Source: SAR86 cluster bacterium
GTDB lineage: Bacteria > Pseudomonadota > Gammaproteobacteria > Pseudomonadales > Pseudohongiellaceae
Assembly: GCA_002401885.1 (NCBI GenBank)
Contig: NVUL01000022.1
Location: 1 to 33,684 of the forward strand
DNA: 33,684 nt
Direction: 5' to 3'
In this document: positions 26,743 to 33,684 of the stretch, one piece after another
How the letters are laid out: every line of letters begins with the position of its first letter
Numbering within the stretch: the first letter of the stretch is position 1
The notes under the pieces: generated by a model
Seen by the model: only the letters and a program-made list of their open reading frames with translations
Database searches by the model: none
What the model was told of the DNA's origin: nothing
Program-made: the position numbers and the translations under genes

Positions 26743-27879
26743 TTACTGCGACATCGGAAACTTGCTGATGTGCGGATTTTCCTGCCGGTCACGCGAGTAG
26801 TTGCGATCCGGTCTTTCCATTCCACCCCTCGCTGGCCCCCCCGCGTTGTAGATGCCGCCACGCAATACAGAGATCAAGTAATCACGATGGCTAAATAAGT
26901 ACTCATCCTTGTTCGTGTAGTCAGCAACCAGTGTTTCTATTGCCTCGGATCGCCCCATCAATTCTGGATAGGCCAATGCATCGCCTATCACAACTTTCAA
27001 TGCCTCGATGTTATCCACGATAGCGGAAGCCTCGGGGTGGAAGGTGTAGAAATTAGGCGCTATGACGGGAATGGTTGGAATATCAGAGGGCAGTGAAACC
27101 AGACTGCCGTGTAGGCGAGTTGTCTTCTCTTTGTAGTATTGCAGCACATTCTCGACATCACGAATCTTTGCCTCCTGATCTTTCGCTGTCGCCACCACTT
27201 CCAGCGTCGCAATCTTTAACCATTGAGACGCCCAGGTCAGTCCGCTCAGCTGCGGGAATCCAACGCGGTACGAATAGGCATAGGGATGATCTGCGAGAAG
27301 CTCATCAGACTTTGGCTTGTCGGCAACGGAGTGCTTGTCGTCGCTCAGGTAGCGCTCAACGGCTTCATCGACGGCGACCTTCTTGTCATCGAAGGAATCA
27401 TCTAGATAAATCTCTAACAACTCTTCGACAAATTCACGGCCTCGCTTCAGCGTCGCTACGGCAACGTCAGGCAATGTGCCACTCTCGGCTAATGCTTCCG
27501 CTGCCTCCTCAATTGTCTGCTCGCGATTGATGGTAACTATGATGCCCGGTATTGCGCGGCTTTCAAACACGCGATGTGGCCCCAACATAGCCAGATGATC
27601 ACCTGCGGAGTGATAGTGAGATGCCGTTGCTTCGGCTAACTCCTCCAACTGCTCCATTAACAGTCGCTTGCCAATCGCAGCCGTTGGAGATTCATTGGTC
27701 GCTTCGATTTCCTCAAATACGCGCGCATGCAACACGTCATGGGCATACAACAGATTCACCATCTCCGGGAAGAGCTGATTCAGCACAGGGCTATCGGCCA
27801 TAACAACATTCGGACGCAGCAACGTTAGGGCGCACAGTCCAGTAAGGGCAAATTTTGATAGCAGCGAGAGGTTTCGCAT
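26743..27879 (-). CDS. Exported protein of unknown function
   Basis: Protein of 378 residues that I do not recognise. It begins with a signal peptide (basic start, hydrophobic KFALTGLCALTLL, cleavage near VMADS). The mature protein is mostly predicted helix and rich in acidic residues and histidine (for example LYAHDVLHARVFEEIE and ATASHYHSAGDHLAMLGPHR). It ends in a glycine/arginine-rich tail containing GGPARGGMERPDRN. There is no cysteine motif. ATG 27879 has GGAG 7 nt upstream. The gene lies 45 nt upstream of the copper monooxygenase fusion on the same strand, so it is probably co-expressed and may be a partner. The clustered histidines and carboxylates could bind metal; this is speculative. 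Confidence 0.7.
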   Translation of the reverse strand: MRNLSLLSKFALTGLCALTLLRPNVVMADSPVLNQLFPEMVNLLYAHDVLHARVFEEIEATNESPTAAIGKRLLMEQLEELAEATASHYHSAGDHLAMLGPHRVFESRAIPGIIVTINREQTIEEAAEALAESGTLPDVAVATLKRGREFVEELLEIYLDDSFDDKKVAVDEAVERYLSDDKHSVADKPKSDELLADHPYAYSYRVGFPQLSGLTWASQWLKIATLEVVATAKDQEAKIRDVENVLQYYKEKTTRLHGSLVSLPSDIPTIPVIAPNFYTFHPEASAIVDNIEALKVVIGDALAYPELMGRSEAIETLVADYTNKDEYLFSHRDYLISVLRGGIYNAGGPARGGMERPDRNYSRDRQENPHISKFPMSQ

Positions 27880-28219
27880 AGTTTTCTCCAGTGGATCCAA
27901 ACCTTCAGTCAGGACGAGTCCTATGTAAAGGAGGCTATTTTATAAGATGCCCAATGCCTATGCGACATAATGTCTCAGCCAGATTACGGTGAAATCAGGG
28001 GAATACACAGAATTGCTAGCTATATTAATAACTTAGTGAAGAAAAGTGGGGAGGAGGAAGCAGCCGCTGTCACAAAAAACTACAGATCCAAGAGCTGGGA
28101 ATCTAAAGTGTGTGGCCCTGGCATTACTTGTGGCCCTGGCATTACTGGCATTAGAAAGCCGCAGCCCCATCTCCGATTGGCCATAAACAAAGACGGGGCA
28201 CAACAAGCAAATTAGAACC
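27880..28219. other. Intergenic region between two minus-strand genes
   Basis: No supported gene. It should hold the promoter of the 26743-27879 gene; a TATAAA lies about 65 bp before its ATG but without a good -35 box. An 18-bp tandem repeat is at 28111-28146. A 9-bp imperfect hairpin (GCCCCGTCT with AGATGGGGC, about 28164-28202) lies just after the sulfotransferase stop on the minus strand, without a T-run. Confidence 0.4.
28111..28146. repeat. 18-bp tandem duplication
   Basis: TGTGGCCCTGGCATTACT occurs twice in direct succession (28111-28128 and 28129-28146), followed by a partial GGCATT. It lies in a non-coding gap. It looks like a simple slippage duplication. Confidence 0.9.
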
Positions 28220-29653
28220 CTACGGTTCTGCCGGTATCCTGAATTCACCCAGAGCTGGAGGTATCACCGCTCTTTCTCGTGGCGCATCCAATTGAGGCAC
28301 CCATTCATAGGGAAGTCGGTAAGCTCGGTAGACTCGATGACTCGGCGTGGCATCGTCGCTAAAGAATGGGCTCACGAATTCCCATACCAGCTCCTTCTCT
28401 TCGGTGAGCTCAAAAATTCGACCATTCATGCCCTCGTTGATCATAGTATTGCCGTTAGGCAAGCGTTGAGCGTTACTCACATACCAGCTATAGAACTGAA
28501 AGCTTTCGGTGCCAGGACCGATCGAGTACTCCCAGACCACCTCAAATGTAAGAGGGTTGATTTCCAATACGCGGGAACTGTCCCGCGTCATCGCGTTAGT
28601 GCCATCTGGCCGCGCAGGGTTCGCATTTCCATAACCGCCATGGCCTCCATTATCGAACACCAGCAGATTCCCCGCACCGGGCAGACCTTGCGGAATGATA
28701 TGTGGATTGTGCTGGCCAATTATCTGACCAAGCTCAGCCAGAGACTCATTTTCCGTATAGTCCGGACCCATCCGCCAGACGATGCTGCCATCGCGAGCAA
28801 TGATAGCGATTATATTCGCTGTTCGACTGCTGATCATGATGTGCTCGGGATGGAAGCGCTCATCACCGGCGTCGTACCACTTGTTCGGGCCTAAGTAGTT
28901 TGCCGAATTTACATGCAGCCAGTCGGCGCTCTGTCTCGCATCGTTAAAGCCCACTGATCGATAGATCGCATTACGCGCATCTTGCGAGAATCCCATCTCA
29001 TCGATGTGATCACTCGCCAACCACTCCCATAGAATTTCGCCGTCCCAAGAGACTTCGTAGATGTAGTCATCTTCTAAGCGTTTGTCTGAGACATCAAGAT
29101 TCGTCAGGTTCTTGTGTCCAAGAATCAGGGTATTGCCGCTGGTCGCATTCGGTGTCAATTCGGGAGAGTAATAGCCAACGGGATTGCCTTCGCGTTGCCA
29201 ATCATGATGCTGGCGTGAAGCCCAGACGGCGGGTGCGCTTTCGTCCGCCTCCGCTTCGTCTTCATCATTACTTGTCGGCGCAGCCACCATGTCGATGCGA
29301 TCGAAGCGCCAAACTTCATCGCCATCCCAGTCGTATTCAATCAGAGCCACAGATTCCTGATACGGTGTGCGCGATACATTGCCACCCATTACATAGCCAC
29401 CAGGGTACATGCGAAAGGGCCCCATCCCTGCCAGCTCAGGCCAGCGCCTTAGAATATTGCCGTTCATGTCGATGAGGGTAACCCCGTCACCATCTGCAGC
29501 ATCCAACAAGGTGTAACCATTCCAGGTTTTATCTGGCTGATAGATGGTTGTGCCGGTGGGGTAAACCGAGACCACCGCATTGATAACCGACGAAGAAAAT
29601 CCAATCATTACAGCCAATGCCAGCATTGGTAGTACTAGTCTGCGCTTGTTCAT
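28220..29653 (-). CDS. Arylsulfate sulfotransferase (ASST family)
   Basis: Exported protein of 477 residues with an N-terminal signal or anchor segment (LVLPMLALAVMIGFSSSVI). The body is a beta-propeller-like repeat of WDG/EIxW units (for example YEVSWDGEILWEWLASD, LEINPLTFEVVWEYS and TEEKELVWEFVS). The conserved arylsulfotransferase motifs are visible: ADWLHVNSANYL, HPEHIMISSRTANIIAII, GQHNPHIIPQG and LLVFDNGGHGGYGN. The histidines in these blocks are candidates for the sulfohistidine catalytic site. ASST enzymes move sulfate between phenolic compounds in the periplasm without PAPS. GAGGAG precedes the ATG. The long charged insert at about 128-140 (rich in D and E) is unusual. Natural substrates are unknown. 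Confidence 0.85.
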   Translation of the reverse strand: MNKRRLVLPMLALAVMIGFSSSVINAVVSVYPTGTTIYQPDKTWNGYTLLDAADGDGVTLIDMNGNILRRWPELAGMGPFRMYPGGYVMGGNVSRTPYQESVALIEYDWDGDEVWRFDRIDMVAAPTSNDEDEAEADESAPAVWASRQHHDWQREGNPVGYYSPELTPNATSGNTLILGHKNLTNLDVSDKRLEDDYIYEVSWDGEILWEWLASDHIDEMGFSQDARNAIYRSVGFNDARQSADWLHVNSANYLGPNKWYDAGDERFHPEHIMISSRTANIIAIIARDGSIVWRMGPDYTENESLAELGQIIGQHNPHIIPQGLPGAGNLLVFDNGGHGGYGNANPARPDGTNAMTRDSSRVLEINPLTFEVVWEYSIGPGTESFQFYSWYVSNAQRLPNGNTMINEGMNGRIFELTEEKELVWEFVSPFFSDDATPSHRVYRAYRLPYEWVPQLDAPRERAVIPPALGEFRIPAEP

Positions 29654-29958
29654 TTCGAACTCCTCATTCAGTTATTCTAATTTTTGGCTGTTCGGTCAAG
29701 CAGAGTCTGATTTCCCACACTTATGACATGTCCACAGCAATTAGTCGAGCCATATCACCGAAGCCCTTAATCACTCCCTATCTGTCCGGGAGACCTCCTC
29801 AGCAAGATCAAGATAGCAAGGGAATGACTGTTACAGTATGGGCGCACGAACCCATGTGATTACATACAGCTCTTATAAGGCAGGGTGATGGCAGAAGGAA
29901 GAGAGCGAGGCCTTGAATAAATTCATACGCGCTTGCACTTTCGATCGACACCTCTATC
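29654..29958. other. Intergenic region with no clear gene
   Basis: It contains the Shine-Dalgarno and presumably the promoter for the minus-strand sulfotransferase. I see no RNA gene, hairpin terminator or supported reading frame. Confidence 0.4.
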
Positions 29959-30171
29959 TTGAAGCAACTGCAAAAATTGAGGGCAAAACAGATACTCAGG
30001 AAACATCTACCTGATTTAGTAAGGGGACTCGAAGAAGACTACGAGGCAGCAGACATTCTCGATTCATCGACACTCAAGGAGTTGTCGATTGACGATGATC
30101 ATGTGCGGGGTTTTGACGATGAGTTGCTGGCGACGTTGGGAAGTGAACTGTCCGCCGCTCAGGAAAGATAA
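29959..30171 (+). CDS. Possible small acidic protein (70 residues)
   Basis: The frame opens with TTG 29959; no ATG is available, and no good Shine-Dalgarno is seen. The translation looks protein-like: a basic first helix (KQLQKLRAKQILRKHL) followed by an acidic helical part (GLEEDYEAADILDSSTLKELSIDDDHVRGFDDEL). There is no recognisable domain. It ends 15 bp before the stop of the convergent exported protein. It may be real or chance. Confidence 0.35.
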   Translation: MKQLQKLRAKQILRKHLPDLVRGLEEDYEAADILDSSTLKELSIDDDHVRGFDDELLATLGSELSAAQER

Positions 30172-30185
30172 TTATCTAGCCGTTA

Positions 30186-30893
30186 TTATTGATCTGACAT
30201 CGAGCGATTTCGATAGAGGTTATTGTGCAGACGGCCCATGAATTGATCGACCTGCTGCAACTTCACCACATCAAAAAGCGCATCCATTTCCATTCTGGCG
30301 TGCATAAATGATGCGCTCTGTTTCTGAATCAGCTCTTCGACATTCTGCGCATTCATCTTACCGTTTTCGCCCTGAGCCATGCGGATGTGTTTAACGATGG
30401 TGTCGAGCACCAAATCCTTGTCCGCTTCGCTTAAACTGCCGGTAGTCCGCGAAAGCTCCTCTGCATAGCCATTCTTTAGCTGCTCATCTGTCGCCCCACC
30501 GCGCTGCGCATCTATCACGCCGAGCTCTGCCATGGTCAACAACGGCTCGAGTCTAGAGCGAACATATTCATATTCAGTGATTATTTTAAGTTGATCCGGC
30601 GAGGCTTGGTTCTGCGCCACTTGCAAACTCAACTCTGCGCGCTCACTAAACAATTCAACTAATACCGCTTCCACCTGATTGCGCTTGAGAGGCTGTGTGG
30701 CTAAGGACCTGAGAAAGTCACCGTATTGCACATCCATCTGTACGCGCGCCGTTTGCTCAAACTGAGTGTCTGCCTGACTGCGCAGAATCATATCTCGGAC
30801 AGATTGGGGAACACCTGTACCCTGCGCGAAGCTGGATACCGATAAGAAGAGGGCGAGGACAGAAACTAACGAGAATCGAATAGTATTTTTCAT
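30186..30893 (-). CDS. Exported helical protein of unknown function
   Basis: Protein of 235 residues with a clear signal peptide (KNTIRFSLVSVLALFLSVSSFAQ, read in two parts: basic start, hydrophobic core, AQ cleavage). The mature part is predicted all-helical, rich in glutamine and glutamate, with no cysteine and no recognised motif. Segments such as VEAVLVELFSERAELSLQVA and MHARMEMDALFDVVKLQQVD suggest amphipathic helices. ATG 30893 is preceded by an A/T-rich leader with a weak Shine-Dalgarno. It stands alone, between a doubtful small gene and a divergent esterase. Confidence 0.7.
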   Translation of the reverse strand: MKNTIRFSLVSVLALFLSVSSFAQGTGVPQSVRDMILRSQADTQFEQTARVQMDVQYGDFLRSLATQPLKRNQVEAVLVELFSERAELSLQVAQNQASPDQLKIITEYEYVRSRLEPLLTMAELGVIDAQRGGATDEQLKNGYAEELSRTTGSLSEADKDLVLDTIVKHIRMAQGENGKMNAQNVEELIQKQSASFMHARMEMDALFDVVKLQQVDQFMGRLHNNLYRNRSMSDQ

Positions 30894-31088
30894 AGTTCAG
30901 AGAATCTTATTTTAATTCGCAAGTGAAGAAAGACCTATCGGAAGTGCTATATAACAGGTCCAAATAAAAGCTCAATACGATTTCTATCGAGGAACCATTA
31001 TAACAAAGGCTTCATAAAATTATCAGACTTGTTTTTACCTGCATGGCTCCGTATATTTTCCACCCCCTCCACTGCTGCGGTGCTCATT

Positions 31089-31994
31089 ATGTCTGCTATC
31101 ACTTCCCAAATGAATGGCCTATTCGACGCTGAATATTTTGATATCAAGTCACAACACGTCGACGATACGTTTCGGATTTTTGTAGGAAAGCCCGCCGCCA
31201 TTCAGCCCGACACTTCCTATCCTACGATATTTGCTCTCGACGGCAATGCTGCCTTCTCTTCCCTGTTAGGAACACAGCGCATGCTCACCCAAGGAGGCGA
31301 GGTTCCCGCTTCCTTCGTCATTGGCATAGGTTACCAGGGAAATACCCTCATGGAAGCTATGACGAATAGAAATAGAGACTACGCCCCTACCGAGCCGGGC
31401 GAGAATGAGGCGCGAGCATTGGGCGGCCTGATTCCGGCCGGCGGGCCCGCCTTTCTTAATTTCATTCAGCGCGAGCTAATGCCGCTACTAACAGAAAGGT
31501 ACCCAGTGGATGTATCTGACAGCACGATTCAAGGTGTCTCTCTTGGAGGATTATTTGCTGCGTGGGTTCTCTTGGCTCAACCTGCCACGTTCAAGCGTTA
31601 TATTCTAGGCAGCCCTGCACTATGGTGGCGAGACGAGCAAGTTTGGGAATGGGAGGAGGAATATGCGGCGAGACATACCGATATCGATGCAACTGTGTTC
31701 GTAAGTGCGGGCTCGTTAGAAATTGCCGAGCATGTGCGCGCTCATGCGGTAGCTATAGCCAAAGAGACGCCCGCTCTTCGCGAATATATAGAGAGCATGA
31801 TTGCCTGGAGTGATGAACACGGATGGCCAGAAATCGCTAAACTCACGCCGACATTCGCACGTCGCTTAAGTGAGCGACGCTACCCCAATCTTAAGATTCA
31901 CTGCCATAACATGGTGGATGAGAACCACATGTCTGCCCCACCCGCCATGACATCACGTGGACTGCGTTACGTGCATGGGAGTTGGGCCGCGTAA
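31089..31994 (+). CDS. Alpha/beta-hydrolase, esterase of the IroE/esterase D type
   Basis: Protein of 301 residues from ATG 31089. Seen: the strand YPTIFALDGNAAFSSLLG, VIGIGYQG, a long cap region, the nucleophile elbow GVSLGG with S151, and ILGSPALWW after it. H280 in DENHMS is the likely catalytic histidine, and the acid residue is probably in the strand around VFVSAGSLE. This layout fits the putative-esterase family (PF00756-like), which includes siderophore esterases. No iron-uptake genes are adjacent, so the substrate is open. An in-frame TTG at 31029 would add a hydrophobic start, making an exported form possible. Its stop directly abuts the stop of the convergent methyltransferase gene. 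Confidence 0.82.
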   Translation: MSAITSQMNGLFDAEYFDIKSQHVDDTFRIFVGKPAAIQPDTSYPTIFALDGNAAFSSLLGTQRMLTQGGEVPASFVIGIGYQGNTLMEAMTNRNRDYAPTEPGENEARALGGLIPAGGPAFLNFIQRELMPLLTERYPVDVSDSTIQGVSLGGLFAAWVLLAQPATFKRYILGSPALWWRDEQVWEWEEEYAARHTDIDATVFVSAGSLEIAEHVRAHAVAIAKETPALREYIESMIAWSDEHGWPEIAKLTPTFARRLSERRYPNLKIHCHNMVDENHMSAPPAMTSRGLRYVHGSWAA

Positions 31995-32798
31995 CTACCC
32001 GGCGGGCTTCTCAAAACTGAGCACAAACCGATCGGTCTGTCCCTTTATGTCTGAATCAAAAACAATTGCAGAGCGATCGTCGTTCGGATTTCGTAGTGCA
32101 TCGCTACTTTCTACAAAACGAAATCCCACTCCTTCAACTTCGCTACGCGCCAGTGACTCATTCATGCGATGCAGGTCGAAGACTTCCTCGCTCTCCATCA
32201 TCGCATCGCCAGCGTGTTCGACTACAACGAAACGGGAACCAGGTTTTAGAGCCGTGTAGATCTGTTCGAGGAAATAAGTTGCGTTCGCCGGCCTACCCAC
32301 CGGCACATATTCTTCACCATTATAGCGCTTGGGAATGACATAGATATCATGCAGCGCCATCACGATTATGGCCGCATCCATGGACTCCTCTCCTAGATCG
32401 AGGTTAATGCCACTACGCGTATGGCGATTGATGTTCCCGGGGTCCCGCTTATCAAAACGATCTCTGAGCCCGTTAATGCCCCAAGCCTCGAAGCCATCAT
32501 TATTGTGCAACCAGACCTTCCCGTCCTCCCCTACCACACCGGCTAGAAGCTCACTGTAATAACCCCCGCTGCCGAAGATATCGACGACCGTAGCGCCCAG
32601 CTCGATATGCAATAGAGGAATTACCGCCTCTGGCACGCTGCGGCTATCTCTCGCAAGATCGTCGGGCAGCCTGCCCTCTTCACTCATCGCCGTGCGCACG
32701 GCTGCCGCGTCAATCTCTGCGGCGCCGACTGATGCGCCACTCAGTACTGCAGCGACAAGCGCCAAAAACGTGAAGGGATGTTGAAGAACAGAACGCAT
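31995..32798 (-). CDS. Exported class I methyltransferase-like protein
   Basis: Protein of 267 residues with an N-terminal signal peptide (FTFLALVAAVLSGASVGAAE). The SAM-binding motif I is present but modified (VVDIFGSGGYYSELLAGVVG), with acidic and post-I motifs after it (AAIIVMALHDIY and LKPGSRFVVVEHAGD). It matches the predicted-methyltransferase group with signal peptides known from many proteobacteria (COG4798-like). SAM is not expected in the periplasm, so true methyl transfer there is puzzling. ATG 32798 or GTG 32813 could be the start. The GTG would overlap the stop of the upstream cupin gene, so the two are co-transcribed and perhaps coupled. Confidence 0.82.
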   Translation of the reverse strand: MRSVLQHPFTFLALVAAVLSGASVGAAEIDAAAVRTAMSEEGRLPDDLARDSRSVPEAVIPLLHIELGATVVDIFGSGGYYSELLAGVVGEDGKVWLHNNDGFEAWGINGLRDRFDKRDPGNINRHTRSGINLDLGEESMDAAIIVMALHDIYVIPKRYNGEEYVPVGRPANATYFLEQIYTALKPGSRFVVVEHAGDAMMESEEVFDLHRMNESLARSEVEGVGFRFVESSDALRNPNDDRSAIVFDSDIKGQTDRFVLSFEKPAG

Positions 32799-32812
32799 AG
32801 AACCCAGTCTCA

Positions 32813-33301
32813 CTAGTCTTCGTCTCTCAGCTCGAAACGAATATTCAGATACACGATTGAATCAGTTTGCTTAATGCCATGTGGCACGCCGGGTGGAACG
32901 AACACAACATCCCCTGCCTGTATCAGGCGCTCATGCCCGCCGCGAATCGCACTACCTCTAAACTCTCCCGGGCCAGATCCCGCTTCCTGATCTACCAGCT
33001 CGCCTCCCGTAGAGACGATTCCAGAACCCTCTCTAATCACCCAGATCTCACTGATACGGCCGTGTTGAAGGGCCGTCTCTGCGCCTTGGATGTGCCGGAC
33101 ATTAACACTGAAAATGCCACCTTCAAGCATGCGCTTGGTAGAGATGCCTGCCTCCTTTAAATGCTCTGCGGCAGCCTCGAGTTCGGCTAACGACATATCC
33201 ATGGCACTGTCTTTCGGTGCTGGCGGCGCGCCGGCGGTTTGCGCAATGGCCTGAGTCGACAGGAGCGCTATTGCCATCAATGTGCACGTAAACAGTTTCA
33301 T
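32813..33301 (-). CDS. Exported cupin-domain protein
   Basis: Protein of 162 residues with a signal peptide (KLFTCTLMAIALLSTQAIAQ). The cupin barrel shows motif 1 (HGRISEIWVIREGSGIVSTGG) and motif 2 (AGDVVFVPPGVPHGI). The metal-binding residues are H and E of motif 1 and H of motif 2. Cupins bind a metal and often a small organic acid or sugar; the role here is unknown. It directly precedes the exported methyltransferase gene on the same strand and probably forms a two-gene operon with it, both proteins going to the periplasm. Confidence 0.83.
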   Translation of the reverse strand: MKLFTCTLMAIALLSTQAIAQTAGAPPAPKDSAMDMSLAELEAAAEHLKEAGISTKRMLEGGIFSVNVRHIQGAETALQHGRISEIWVIREGSGIVSTGGELVDQEAGSGPGEFRGSAIRGGHERLIQAGDVVFVPPGVPHGIKQTDSIVYLNIRFELRDED

Positions 33302-33423
33302 GGTCTTGCCTCGTATTCGCTTGAATTGAAAACCAGTCTACTCCACGTTTCTCAAGCAGCGCAAACTGCGCTACTCGCTGTCTCTCGCCAGGCCTCTCAC
33401 CGTATCAAGACGAGCCCCGCAAT

Positions 33424-33609
33424 CTAAGCTGACCCTCCACGGCTGTTCTCTACCAAGGCGGCGAAGCCTCCAACAAAGGCCAAGGGGTTGGGCATCAATA
33501 CGCCTACGAATACGCTCGTAAAGAGACCTACGATAACGTTGCGGGTATATAGCGAAAGTCCCAAAGCTAGAACACTGGGTATGAGTGAGGTGATGTCAGG
33601 CGACGGCAT
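33424..33609 (-). pseudogene. Remnant of an NhaC-type Na+/H+ antiporter
   Basis: A 61-codon frame with the look of an NhaC-family N-terminus (SLIPSVLALGLSLYTRNVIVGLFTSVFVGVLM), then GGFAALVENSRGGSA and a stop. In full-length relatives the last motif comes well after further helices, and the protein is over 400 residues. The frame thus seems to join two separated parts by an internal deletion and then stops. No continuation is visible after the stop in the next 120 bp, and ATG 33609 has no clear Shine-Dalgarno. A genuine small membrane protein is possible but less likely. Confidence 0.45.
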
Positions 33610-33684
33610 TTATGACTGTGCTGATTTCCACATGACCGAGACTATTGACTGTCCCATCGCAATACTAGGCGTGTAAACGAAAAA

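Noticed and set aside
27075-27530. 151-codon plus-strand frame
   Set aside because: It is antisense to the exported protein at 26743-27879 and rich in S, R and Q as expected for a shadow frame.
27970-28215. 81-codon plus-strand frame and a 71-codon minus-strand frame over the tandem repeat
   Set aside because: Both include the 18-bp duplication as a repeated peptide, lack ribosome sites and show no family resemblance; typical spurious frames.
28292-28894. 200-codon plus-strand frame
   Set aside because: It lies entirely antisense within the arylsulfotransferase gene, whose motifs are clear.

Overview
The window reads as chromosomal DNA of a free-living, probably marine, gammaproteobacterium close to the Pseudomonadales/Cellvibrionales. 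The main reason is gene order: a CbrA-like kinase end, CbrB, a long A-rich non-coding gap, pcnB and then, further on, panB, panC and acetyl-CoA synthetase. This is the order I know from Pseudomonas (cbrA-cbrB-crcZ-pcnB-folK-panB-panC, with acs nearby). Base composition is moderate and there are no tRNA or rRNA genes, insertion sequences, phage genes or CRISPR arrays that I can see.

Region 1 (1-3806) is a carbon-control module. A two-component pair is followed by a spacer of almost 800 bp. The spacer holds an exact -24/-12 (sigma-54) promoter, a perfect 8-bp inverted repeat upstream that fits a CbrB enhancer site, and a predicted RNA made of two long blocks of AAU/AAC triplets around a structured middle. 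I read this as a CrcZ-like, Hfq-sequestering small RNA. It is the most interesting element here. pcnB (poly(A) polymerase) follows.

Region 2 (3817-8191) holds a deoxynucleoside kinase, a YhhN-family membrane protein, a BaiN/HI0933-type flavoprotein, and an unusual fusion of two CDGSH iron-sulfur domains to a glutamate-synthase-type FMN/[3Fe-4S] domain. The folK gene expected between pcnB and panB is absent.

Region 3 (8246-12022) is a thiamin-uptake module. A TPP riboswitch on the minus strand, with a likely SD-sequestering hairpin, precedes three overlapping genes: a TonB-dependent receptor, a single-domain YkoF-like thiamin-binding protein and a PnuC-family permease, best called PnuT. A NadR-like kinase is divergent from it and may phosphorylate the imported vitamin.

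Region 4 (12128-15948) is panB-panC (pantothenate synthesis) and acs (acetate activation), a coherent coenzyme A/acetyl-CoA theme.

Region 5 (16132-24102) is an envelope-associated operon, DUF58 - transglutaminase (TgpA-like) - MoxR ATPase - large TPR protein, then a Bcr/CflA drug-efflux transporter.

Region 6 (24193-30893) is rich in redox proteins: a class II cytochrome c lipoprotein, a 59-residue desulforedoxin-like protein, and an exported redoxin-cytochrome c-copper monooxygenase fusion with all six expected copper ligands. It also has an exported protein of unknown function, an arylsulfate sulfotransferase and another exported unknown.

Region 7 (31089-33684) has an esterase, an exported methyltransferase overlapping or abutting an exported cupin, and a decayed NhaC-type antiporter fragment near the end.
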